Shown here piece after piece: positions 7,354 through 14,270 of a stretch of DNA of 14,270 nt (its first letter is position 1; each line of letters starts with the position of its first letter). Location: the NCBI GenBank assembly GCA_018713755.1, contig DVOG01000014.1, positions 1 through 14,270 on the forward strand, given 5' to 3'. A program made the position numbers and the translations under genes. Origin of the DNA: Candidatus Spyradosoma merdigallinarum (lineage in GTDB: Bacteria > Verrucomicrobiota > Verrucomicrobiia > Opitutales > UBA953). Under the pieces are notes generated by a model. The model was not told the DNA's origin, did no database searches, and was given only the letters and a program-made list of their open reading frames with translations.

Positions 7354-8598
7354 ATGGCAGCAAAAACTATTCGAGACATCGACGTTAACGGCAAACGCGT
7401 GTTCATCCGCGTCGACTTCAACGTCCCGCAGGACAAAGCGACGGGAGCCATCACCAACCCGCAGCGCATCATCGCCGCGATTCCGACGATCCAGTACGCG
7501 CTCGACCACGGCGCGGCGGTCGTTCTCGCCTCGCACCTCGGCCGCCCGAACGGGCAAGTGACGCCGAAATTTTCGCTGAAGCCCGTCGCGGAAGAGCTTT
7601 CCAAGCAGATCGGCAAGCCGGTGAAATTCGTCGAAGACTGCGTCGGCCCCGTCGCCGAAGAAGCGAAGGCGGCGCTCAAGCCGGGCGAAATTCTCCTGCT
7701 GGAAAACCTTCGTTTCCACATTGAAGAAGAAGGCAAGGCGAAAGACGCCGACGGGAACAAGATCAAGGCCGATCCCGCGAAAGTCGCGGCGTTCCGCGCG
7801 AGCCTTTCCAAGAACGTCGACGTCTACGTGAACGACGCGTTCGGCACGGCGCACCGCGCGCACTCGTCGATGGTCGGCGTCGACCTTCCCGCGAAAGTCG
7901 CCGGCTTCCTCATGGAAAAGGAACTCAAGGCGTTCGCGGCGGTTCTCGACAATCCGGAACGCCCGCTGCTGGCGATTCTCGGCGGCGCGAAAATCGCGGA
8001 CAAGATTCCGCTGATCAAGAATCTCATCGACAAGGCGAACGAAATCATCATCGGCGGCGGCATGGCGTTCACGTTCAAGAAAGTCATGCAGAACATGGAA
8101 ATCGGCGCCTCGCTCTTCGACGAAGAAGGCGCGAAGCTCGTTCCCGAGCTGATCGCCAAGGCGAAGGAAAAAGGCGTGAAAATCACGCTCCCGGTCGACT
8201 ACGTTTGCGGCGACAAATTCGCGGCGGACGCGGCCGTGCAGGACGCGACGGACGAAACCGGCGTTCCCGCGGGCTGGATGGGTCTCGACGTCGGCCCGAA
8301 GACGAACGAAATTTTCACGAAATCCATTCTCGCGTCCAAGACCATCGTCTGGAACGGTCCCGCGGGCGTTTTCGAATTCGACAAGTTCGCGGCGGGAACG
8401 AAAGCCATGGCGGAAGCGATCGCGAAGGCGACGGAAGCCGGCGCGACGACGGTCGTCGGCGGCGGCGACACCGCCACGGCGGCGAAGAAATTCGGCGTTG
8501 CGAAAATCGTTTCGCACTGCTCCACGGGCGGCGGCGCGTCGCTCGAACTTCTCGAGGGGAAAGTGCTTCCGGGCGTGGATGCGCTCGACAAAGCCTGA
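7354..8598 (+). CDS. pgk: Phosphoglycerate kinase
   Basis: Pgk moves phosphate between 1,3-bisphosphoglycerate and ADP in glycolysis. The 414-residue product has RVDFNVP (19-25) and SHLGRP (60-65) in the substrate-binding N-domain, NDAFGTAHRAHSS (from about 160), and in the nucleotide-binding C-domain GGAKIADKI, IGGGMAFTF, NGPAGVFEF and GGGDT (369-373), ending in ASLELLEGKVLPGVDAL. Length is within the family range. ATG 7354 gives MAAKTIRDID, a normal start. It is followed by tpiA after 41 nt, with no terminator between, so the two glycolytic genes are probably co-transcribed. The dispersed octamer is sparser here than in the trp genes. Confidence 0.97.
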   Translation: MAAKTIRDIDVNGKRVFIRVDFNVPQDKATGAITNPQRIIAAIPTIQYALDHGAAVVLASHLGRPNGQVTPKFSLKPVAEELSKQIGKPVKFVEDCVGPVAEEAKAALKPGEILLLENLRFHIEEEGKAKDADGNKIKADPAKVAAFRASLSKNVDVYVNDAFGTAHRAHSSMVGVDLPAKVAGFLMEKELKAFAAVLDNPERPLLAILGGAKIADKIPLIKNLIDKANEIIIGGGMAFTFKKVMQNMEIGASLFDEEGAKLVPELIAKAKEKGVKITLPVDYVCGDKFAADAAVQDATDETGVPAGWMGLDVGPKTNEIFTKSILASKTIVWNGPAGVFEFDKFAAGTKAMAEAIAKATEAGATTVVGGGDTATAAKKFGVAKIVSHCSTGGGASLELLEGKVLPGVDALDKA

Positions 8599-8639
8599 AA
8601 TCCGATCCGATTCGTTTTTACACAATCTTATACAACGCT

Positions 8640-9416
8640 ATGTCACGAAAAATCCTCATTGCAGGCAACTGGAAGATGAACAAGACGGCGACGGAAGCCG
8701 TCGAGCTCGCGAAACCGATCATTGAAGCCATCGGCAATCAGAACGACATCGACGTTCTGATGTGCCCGCCGTTCACGTCGATTTCCGCCGTCAGCGAACT
8801 TATCGGGAACTCGACCGTCCGCGTCGGCGCGCAAAACATGAGCGACAAGGCCTCCGGCGCCTACACGGGCGAAATCTCCGCCGCGATGCTCCGCGATCTG
8901 CAGGTTTCCTACGTCATCCTCGGCCACAGCGAACGCCGCAGCTACTACGGAGAAACCGACGCGTTCATCAACCGCAAGGTTCTCGCCTGCCTTGAAAACA
9001 ACCTGAAGCCCGTGCTCTGCGTCGGCGAAACGCTTGAAGAGCGCGAAGCCGGCAAGGTCGAAGAAGTCATCAAGACGCAGCTCGTCGGCGGGCTGGCGAA
9101 CGTTCCCGCGGACAAGGCGGAAAGCGTCGTCATCGCTTACGAACCGGTTTGGGCGATCGGCACGGGCAAAACCGCGACGCCGGAACAGGCGCAGGAAGTC
9201 CATGCGTTCATCCGCAAGGAGCTGATCGGGCTGCTCGGACAAGTCGGCAACGCGATCCGCATTCTCTACGGCGGCTCCATGAAGCCGGCGAACGCCGACG
9301 AGCTTCTCGCGAAGCCGGACATCGACGGCGGGCTCATCGGCGGCGCGGCGCTGGTCGCAAAAGACTTTCTCGCGCTCATCGAAAGCGGCGTGAAAGCCCA
9401 GGCGAATAAGATCTGA
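8640..9416 (+). CDS. tpiA: Triosephosphate isomerase
   Basis: TpiA interconverts dihydroxyacetone phosphate and glyceraldehyde 3-phosphate. The protein is 258 residues from ATG 8640. Catalytic residues are all present: Lys12 in GNWKMN, His96 in ILGHSERR and Glu168 in AYEPVWAIGTGKTA, the last including the mobile loop 6. LYGGSMKPAN and GGLIGGAAL make up the phosphate-binding C-terminal part. The frame is open far upstream inside pgk, but similarity starts at this ATG. It is the second gene of a pgk-tpiA unit and is closed by a strong terminator at 9447-9500. Confidence 0.97.
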   Translation: MSRKILIAGNWKMNKTATEAVELAKPIIEAIGNQNDIDVLMCPPFTSISAVSELIGNSTVRVGAQNMSDKASGAYTGEISAAMLRDLQVSYVILGHSERRSYYGETDAFINRKVLACLENNLKPVLCVGETLEEREAGKVEEVIKTQLVGGLANVPADKAESVVIAYEPVWAIGTGKTATPEQAQEVHAFIRKELIGLLGQVGNAIRILYGGSMKPANADELLAKPDIDGGLIGGAALVAKDFLALIESGVKAQANKI

Positions 9417-9446
9417 GTTCCCGCAACTTAGATTCTTTTCAAAAAG

Positions 9447-9503
9447 AAGCGCGTTCCCGCGCGGCGAAAGCCGTCCTCATCGCGGGAACGCGCTTTTCTT
9501 TTC
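9447..9503 (+). terminator. Strong terminator after tpiA, built from an inverted octamer pair
   Basis: AAGCGCGTTCCCGCG (9447-9461) and CGCGGGAACGCGCTT (9481-9495) are a perfect 15-bp inverted repeat followed by TTTTCTTTT. Each arm carries one copy of the octamer. Inside the loop CGGC-GAAA-GCCG (9462-9473) forms a small hairpin with a GNRA tetraloop. An A-rich stretch on the left side also permits termination from the other strand. Confidence 0.85.
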
Positions 9504-9588
9504 TCGCCTCGCCTTCCCGCTCTCCACAAGAATTTTGTTTGCGGGAACGCGGCAAAAAATCTACCGTCTGCGCATCGTTTTTTCTGTC

Positions 9589-10572
<984 letters not shown>

Positions 10573-10575
10573 AGG

Positions 10576-10610
10576 GAAAAAGCCGACGGCGTTCCCGCCG
10601 CTCCTTTTTC
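10576..10610 (+). terminator. Terminator after nadA
   Basis: GAAAAAG (10576-10582) and CTTTTTC (10604-10610) enclose a GC hairpin CGGCG (10587-10591), loop TTCC, CGCCG (10596-10600), starting 4 nt after the nadA stop. The T5 run is within the outer stem. A single GTTCCC copy lies across the loop. Confidence 0.7.
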
Positions 10611-10703
10611 GTTGACTTGGCGCGGTTTTTGCATTTCTTTTCTCAAAAATGTTCTTTGGCAAGCCGAATTTCGGCTTCCGCAATCGCTTTCATCGAATTT
10701 CAC
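10611..10703 (+). promoter_or_regulatory. ssrA upstream region
   Basis: This 93-nt non-coding gap must contain the ssrA promoter. TTGACT at 10612-10617 is a plausible -35, but no good -10 is found at the right distance. AAGCCGA-ATT-TCGGCTT (10661-10677) is a perfect 7-bp dyad. The mature tmRNA 5' end is expected at 10704 after RNase P cleavage. Confidence 0.35.
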
Positions 10704-11086
10704 GGGGATGTTCCGGATTCGATCTCGGTTCGGAGGTTGCGACGGCACGCGGACGATGACACTCGGCGTCCTAAAATATGTGTCAGCCAATCAAATGGCA
10801 AAACCAACACCATCGCGTTCGAGCGCAGCAATGCGCTCGCGCTTGCCGCCTGAAAGCTGCGGCACGGTCACGCCCGCCTACGCCTGCTAAGCGGCCGGGC
10901 TGTCAAAAAAGCAGGTAAAACCTCGCCCTTGTCGGCGTTCCCGTGAGGTTAAACTTGGGAAAGCCGATAGGCGGTTCCGGGCGCCCTCGCCCCAAGAAAC
11001 GCCGAAATCCAATCGAGCGGCTAAGCGTGTAGAAGTTTCAGCTGAAAGACCGGGAGACGCGGGTTCGACTCCCGCCATCTCCACCA
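10704..11086 (+). ncRNA. ssrA: Transfer-messenger RNA (tmRNA)
   Basis: tmRNA rescues stalled ribosomes and adds a degradation tag. The 5' end GGGGATG (10704-10710) pairs with CATCTCC near the 3' end as the acceptor stem, and the 3' CCA is encoded (11084-11086). The 5' part has the conserved GGATTCGA, and the 3' part has a T-arm GCGGG-TTCGACT-CCCGC (11059-11075). Length is 383 nt. The tag reading frame ends at TGA 10851-10853 with ALALAA, the usual protease signal; upstream it reads NGKTNTIAFERSNALALAA (resume codon about 10794-10797, not certain), longer than the E. coli tag. One octamer copy lies at about 10936. The 3' end abuts foreign-looking DNA, a common integration site. Confidence 0.95.
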
Positions 11087-11114
11087 TTTCAAGATAATCC
11101 GAACCTTTATCCGA

Positions 11115-11143
11115 TCGGACATGGGGTCGGACATGGGGTCGGA
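11115..11143. repeat. 12-bp tandem repeat downstream of ssrA
   Basis: The unit TCGGACATGGGG occurs twice head to tail (11115-11126, 11127-11138) and is followed by a partial TCGGA. It starts 29 nt after the tmRNA 3' end. It is too short for a CRISPR array. It may mark an integration scar or be a small variable repeat. Confidence 0.6.
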
Positions 11144-11182
11144 TTTCTTGTTTTGATCGAGAAAATCGCAGATTGGTGACAC

Positions 11183-11227
11183 AGCAAAGCAGGAGGGCAG
11201 CTCACGCGGCTGCCCTCCTGCTTTGCT
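11183..11227 (-). terminator. Perfect 19-bp inverted repeat downstream of the mobC-like gene
   Basis: AGCAAAGCAGGAGGGCAGC (11183-11201) and its exact reverse complement (11209-11227) flank a 7-nt loop. On the minus strand it begins 20 nt after the mobC-like stop, so a terminator is the simplest reading, but neither side has a T tract. It could instead be a mobile-element structure (oriT-like or end repeat). Confidence 0.5.
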
Positions 11228-11247
11228 ATACGAAAACTCCGTTGTGG

Positions 11248-11577
11248 TTACAGTTCCTTCTTTTGTGTCTCCTTCAGCAACGACCATATTTCAATCTGCC
11301 GTTCTTTCAGTTCTGCAACATCCTCTGCATAGAAACGCCCGGTGTTGTTGATTCTTCGACAGATCTGATTGATATTTGACTCTGCCCGGCTAATGGCGGC
11401 AGCCAGCTTTTTCTGCTGGGTGTAGTCCACCATGATGATGTAACCGTCAATTGCCATCTTTCGGAGATATGCGCCCATGTTTTTTGTGCCGAGCTGCGTC
11501 ATCTTGTACCGGCTTAGTTGCTTCTCCTGCTCAGTCACGCAAAACTCAATGCGGATTGGTCTTGTACGGTTTGCCGT
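11248..11577 (-). CDS. mobC: MobC-like mobilisation (relaxosome accessory) protein, start codon damaged
   Basis: MobC-type proteins help a relaxase open the DNA at oriT during plasmid or conjugative-element transfer. The family core is clear: TQLGTKNMGAYLRKMAIDGY, then a NINQICRRINNTG segment (family NxNQxARxxN) and EDVAELKERQIEIW near the end. The N-terminal ANRTRPIRIEFCVTEQEKQL matches the ribbon-helix-helix-like start of Firmicutes relatives, but there the frame begins at ACG (11575-11577), not ATG. The first regular start is GTG 11536-11538, which cuts off this part. A strong site GGGAGG (11588-11593) lies upstream, and an ATG at 11582-11584 is out of frame by one base. No relaxase follows. 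G+C is lower than in the chromosome. Likely a decaying remnant from a clostridial-type element. Confidence 0.75.
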   Translation of the reverse strand, partial: TANRTRPIRIEFCVTEQEKQLSRYKMTQLGTKNMGAYLRKMAIDGYIIMVDYTQQKKLAAAISRAESNINQICRRINNTGRFYAEDVAELKERQIEIWSLLKETQKKEL

Positions 11578-11585
11578 GATTCATT

Positions 11586-11593
11586 CACCTCCC
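11586..11593 (-). promoter_or_regulatory. Strong Shine-Dalgarno site of the mobC-like gene
   Basis: GGGAGGTG on the minus strand is the only strong ribosome-binding site in the window; chromosomal genes here have weak ones. It sits 10 nt before the ACG that replaces the expected start, and 3 nt before an out-of-frame ATG. It supports a Firmicutes-type origin of this piece. Confidence 0.6.
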
Positions 11594-11656
11594 TTCGGTC
11601 AATGACGAAAAACTTTGTATCGGCCGATATACTTCTCCGAAAAGCCTCCCTTCACT

Positions 11657-14270
11657 TTACAACGGACATTTTTTCGCCGTTTGTCCGGGCGAAAACTGAA
11701 AACCAGCTTCCGACGAAATTCGGCAAGCTCCGCGCTCCTCCGCAAGCGCGTCGTCGCTCAGCCCCGCATACGCGCTCCCCTTGTCCTCCCTCAGCCGCTT
11801 GTAGAACTTCGTCTCCTTCGTCACCGCAAGCGCGCGCTCCGCAAGCCGCGCGTCCGCCTTCCGAACCCAGCTCAGCCACACGTGCGCCCACTCGTGCAAC
11901 GGCGTGTCGAAGTCCGCAAAGTCCTCGTTCAGGTGAAGCTCCCCGCTCCCTTCGTCCCAATACCCGTAGACCAGCCCCGCGGCGTTCCGCAAAATTTTGT
12001 TGTTGACTTTTACGACGCCAAGTTCATCCTGGGTAAAGTCATCCTGCGTGAGCAGCGATGAACTTCCGCGCTTCGTCGCTTCTGGGGGCAATTGCAGCCC
12101 CTGAGATGTGCGATAATAAGCGCGGATTTTTTGTGTGTGCACGTAGAGCGCAAGACCATCGCGCAAAAAGCCGTCGACTTGAAAGGCGGAGCGCCCGTAA
12201 ATACTCGCAATGGCGTTGATTTCATGCCCGCCGCTCTCTTTCGCGTCAAGCCGCACGGCGACGACCGCGTTGTGCCCGTTCGCCTCGTCGCGCAGCTCCG
12301 TCAGCACCACAAGCGAGTCCGCCTGCGTCCGCGAGCGGAACACCGCAATCGGGTTGTCCAAATTCGTCAGCAGCCCGCGAAGCTCCCGCACGGGAACGCT
12401 GTGCTTTCCGCGAACAACCTTGTTCAGCGTCCCCACGCTGATGCGCAACGGCAGGTTCGCCGCCCCGCAGCGCTGAAGCACCGCAGGCGTCCTCGGCAAA
12501 ACCGTGACCGAACGCGACGCCTCCAGCCGCCCCGCCTCGTAATCGTCCAGCACCCCGTCCCACGCCGCCTGCTCCGACATCGAAAGCGAATACCGAATGT
12601 CCGGATTCCTCTCCACGCGCTCGAACTTCCTCGTCTCAGGATTCCACTCGTCCACGGCGTCCACCCTCAGATGCTCGTCAGAAAACGCCACGTAATTCCA
12701 GCCCGCCGTCCGCCCATCACGCTTCCCGTGCCGATAATCCACCGGATACATCATCCCGTCGATGTCCGCCGACACAAAAAACTCCGACGCGAACTGTCCC
12801 GGTCTCCATACCACATGGCGGTGCGCCTTCCAAAGATCCTTCGCCGTGATGTCATCGAACGATTTCTCGCCGAACTTCCCATCGCGCATCATGGCAATCG
12901 CCTCAATGCGCATATACATCTCGCGACCGCTCGGCATCCGGTTCCCATACTCAATCAGCACATCATTGCCATCAATCCGCTCACGCTGAAGAAACGCAAT
13001 CTCCTCCTCCGAGAACCCCGCCTTCCGTGCGCCCTCAATAATCCACCCCATCTGCTCCGGCGTTACCGCCTCAAACCAGCTCAGCAAATGGCTCACATCC
13101 CCCTCGGGCCGGTTCGTCCACCACGTCTGCGTCATCACAGCAGGAAGCGGAAAACGAAGTTTCGGCAACGCAGTGTGGAGCATTTCGACCTCGCGCTCAA
13201 TGCGCGCCTGAGCCTCCTTCAGCTCATCCCCCTGCTCCTCCGCCAGCTTTTTGATATGATCATACTCATTCTTGACGTCCTCGACATCCTTGTAATCAGT
13301 CCCATATTCGTGTTCAACGACATAGACATCCCGCTCTTCTGCCCGACGACCATCGACTTCGTACTTGCTCCACTGCTTCAAGACCTCGTCATAATACATG
13401 GTGCGCTTGACAATCGGAGAACGCATATCCTCCTCAAGGTCTTTAAGCATTTCCGCATAATCCGGCGGCAGACTGCTCCTGAGCCCCTCCTCGATATACT
13501 CGATGACTTCATCGTTGTCGAACCCAAGCATCCCGACGGTGCCGAGATAATCATGGAGATAATATTTGATTTCTCGGATAATCCACTCCTCCGTCCCCTC
13601 CTTCGGATTCACTTCTCCCTGCTCGTCAAGGACGCTTTTGACCTTATCAAGCGCCTGCTTGAGCTGCATCGTCTCCCCTCTGTAAACGACAAACAGTTTA
13701 TCGGCATCGGAATTTTTCAATGCCAACCTCGCATACTTATCCCGCGCCACCCCAAGCACACCGCTGGAATAGAGGCCACGCCCCTCATTGTTCCCGCCCG
13801 TCCCCGAGCCGACGAACTGCAGGTCGGGCTTCCAGTAGGCTTGTCCCGCCCCGGCATACAGCGGTGAAATGGAATACCGAATGTCCGGGTTTCCCGCGTC
13901 GAACGTCCCGACGTTCTCCGTAGCAGACTTCACGTTCCTTTCGTTGCGGAGCGAAACGACAATGTCTTTCCCGTCCGTAACGATTGCTTCGTCGTAGTAG
14001 GCAAGTCCTTCGTCGTCAAAGGGGCGCACAAGACTTTCCCCCTGCTCTACATTGACGATTTCGGGCTCGCGGAGATTCACGAACAGCGGAATAACCCTGT
14101 TCCCGTAATACTCCGCGACGCTCCTGTCCGACGTCGCGAAAATCGTCCCGCTCGGATACTCCGCGCTCCACACGTGTTCTTTGCGCGCCGTGCTTTCTTC
14201 GTCCGTGTCGAACGCCCAAAATTCAACATCGGCATCCGTCCCATGATACACCACCAGCGGCTCCCCGTTC
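11657..14270 (-). CDS. Fragment of a giant polyvalent protein with ADP-ribosyltransferase-like, MuF-C-like and metallopeptidase domains
   Basis: The frame is open to the right edge (reading NGEPLVVYHGT), so the N-terminus is missing; about 870 residues are visible. Counting from the Val codon at 14254: residues 1-128 resemble the ADP-ribosyltransferase of polyvalent proteins (YHGT, TSDRSVAEYYG, SATENVGTFDAGNPDIRYS). Residues 131-555 look like a second, interrupted ADP-ribosyltransferase-type unit (GTGGNNEGRGLYSS, IDGMMYP, NYVAFSDE), again ending NPDIRYS. Residues about 560-740 resemble the MuF C-terminal/PBECR domain (KHSVPVRELRGLL, NPIAVFRS, SLVVLTELRD). Residues 745-840 are a zincin with HEWAH (787-791) and LAEE supplying the likely third ligand. 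Such proteins are made by phages and conjugative elements and are thought to enter the recipient with the DNA. The last 25 residues after LAEE are unlike the family. Confidence 0.75.
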   Translation of the reverse strand, partial: NGEPLVVYHGTDADVEFWAFDTDEESTARKEHVWSAEYPSGTIFATSDRSVAEYYGNRVIPLFVNLREPEIVNVEQGESLVRPFDDEGLAYYDEAIVTDGKDIVVSLRNERNVKSATENVGTFDAGNPDIRYSISPLYAGAGQAYWKPDLQFVGSGTGGNNEGRGLYSSGVLGVARDKYARLALKNSDADKLFVVYRGETMQLKQALDKVKSVLDEQGEVNPKEGTEEWIIREIKYYLHDYLGTVGMLGFDNDEVIEYIEEGLRSSLPPDYAEMLKDLEEDMRSPIVKRTMYYDEVLKQWSKYEVDGRRAEERDVYVVEHEYGTDYKDVEDVKNEYDHIKKLAEEQGDELKEAQARIEREVEMLHTALPKLRFPLPAVMTQTWWTNRPEGDVSHLLSWFEAVTPEQMGWIIEGARKAGFSEEEIAFLQRERIDGNDVLIEYGNRMPSGREMYMRIEAIAMMRDGKFGEKSFDDITAKDLWKAHRHVVWRPGQFASEFFVSADIDGMMYPVDYRHGKRDGRTAGWNYVAFSDEHLRVDAVDEWNPETRKFERVERNPDIRYSLSMSEQAAWDGVLDDYEAGRLEASRSVTVLPRTPAVLQRCGAANLPLRISVGTLNKVVRGKHSVPVRELRGLLTNLDNPIAVFRSRTQADSLVVLTELRDEANGHNAVVAVRLDAKESGGHEINAIASIYGRSAFQVDGFLRDGLALYVHTQKIRAYYRTSQGLQLPPEATKRGSSSLLTQDDFTQDELGVVKVNNKILRNAAGLVYGYWDEGSGELHLNEDFADFDTPLHEWAHVWLSWVRKADARLAERALAVTKETKFYKRLREDKGSAYAGLSDDALAEERGACRISSEAGFQFSPGQTAKKCPL

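Noticed and set aside
11115..11143. Possible CRISPR array
   Set aside because: Units are 12 bp, directly adjacent and have no spacers.
11021..11287. Minus-strand frame of 88 codons across the tmRNA 3' end
   Set aside because: Its WWRWRESNPR segment is the reverse translation of the tmRNA T-arm and acceptor stem, a common false gene.
11618..11629. Palindrome TATCGGCCGATA upstream of the mobC-like gene
   Set aside because: Could be an operator or part of an oriT, but a single 12-nt palindrome in a decayed junction is not enough to call.
12092..13867. Plus-strand frame of 591 codons
   Set aside because: Pro/Arg/His-rich antisense shadow of the polyvalent protein, with no domain seen.
11087..14270. 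Second copy of the tmRNA 3' end (attachment-site duplicate)
   Set aside because: I looked for the T-arm/acceptor sequence again and did not find it; if it exists it lies beyond the right edge.

Overview
The window is a GC-rich bacterial chromosome segment (about 60% G+C by eye over the first 11 kb) that joins a conserved metabolic region to a short stretch of mobile DNA. Weak or absent Shine-Dalgarno sequences, the pgk-tpiA pair, the long tmRNA tag and the polyvalent protein fit a gut-type Verrucomicrobiota or related PVC-group bacterium. That placement is an inference; no marker here proves it.

Layout. Positions 1-69 hold the tail of an upstream gene. Positions 118-336 are a tryptophan-operon control region: a TTGACA box, a dyad, a 30-codon leader peptide (trpL) with tandem Trp codons, and a terminator-like attenuator just before trpE. 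Positions 379-7119 are a complete tryptophan operon, trpE-trpGD-trpCF-trpB-trpA, with the same gene order, the same two fusions and very similar protein lengths and motifs as in enteric bacteria. Together the five proteins carry chorismate to tryptophan. A terminator and a promoter region follow, then pgk-tpiA (glycolysis, 7354-9416), a strong terminator, nadA (quinolinate synthase for NAD, 9589-10572), another terminator, and ssrA (tmRNA, 10704-11086).

Directly after the tmRNA 3' end the character of the DNA changes. Positions 11087-11650 are visibly lower in G+C, with a tandem repeat, a perfect 19-bp inverted repeat and a mobC-type mobilisation gene of Firmicutes style whose start is damaged. 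Next to it, running off the right edge, is the 3' part of a giant phage/conjugative-element 'polyvalent' protein with ADP-ribosyltransferase-like, MuF-C-like and zinc-metallopeptidase domains; its C-terminus is broken. The 3' end of ssrA is a common integration site, so this looks like the edge of an integrated, decaying element.

The most unusual signal is a dispersed octamer, CGGGAACG (reverse CGTTCCCG). By hand count its core GGGAAC/GTTCCC occurs about 60 times in the first 11.1 kb, in all reading frames, on both strands, in intergenic hairpins and inside ssrA, but only 4 times in the last 3.2 kb. It shapes codon choice and forms terminator stems as inverted pairs, like DNA-uptake sequences in Neisseria and Pasteurellaceae.
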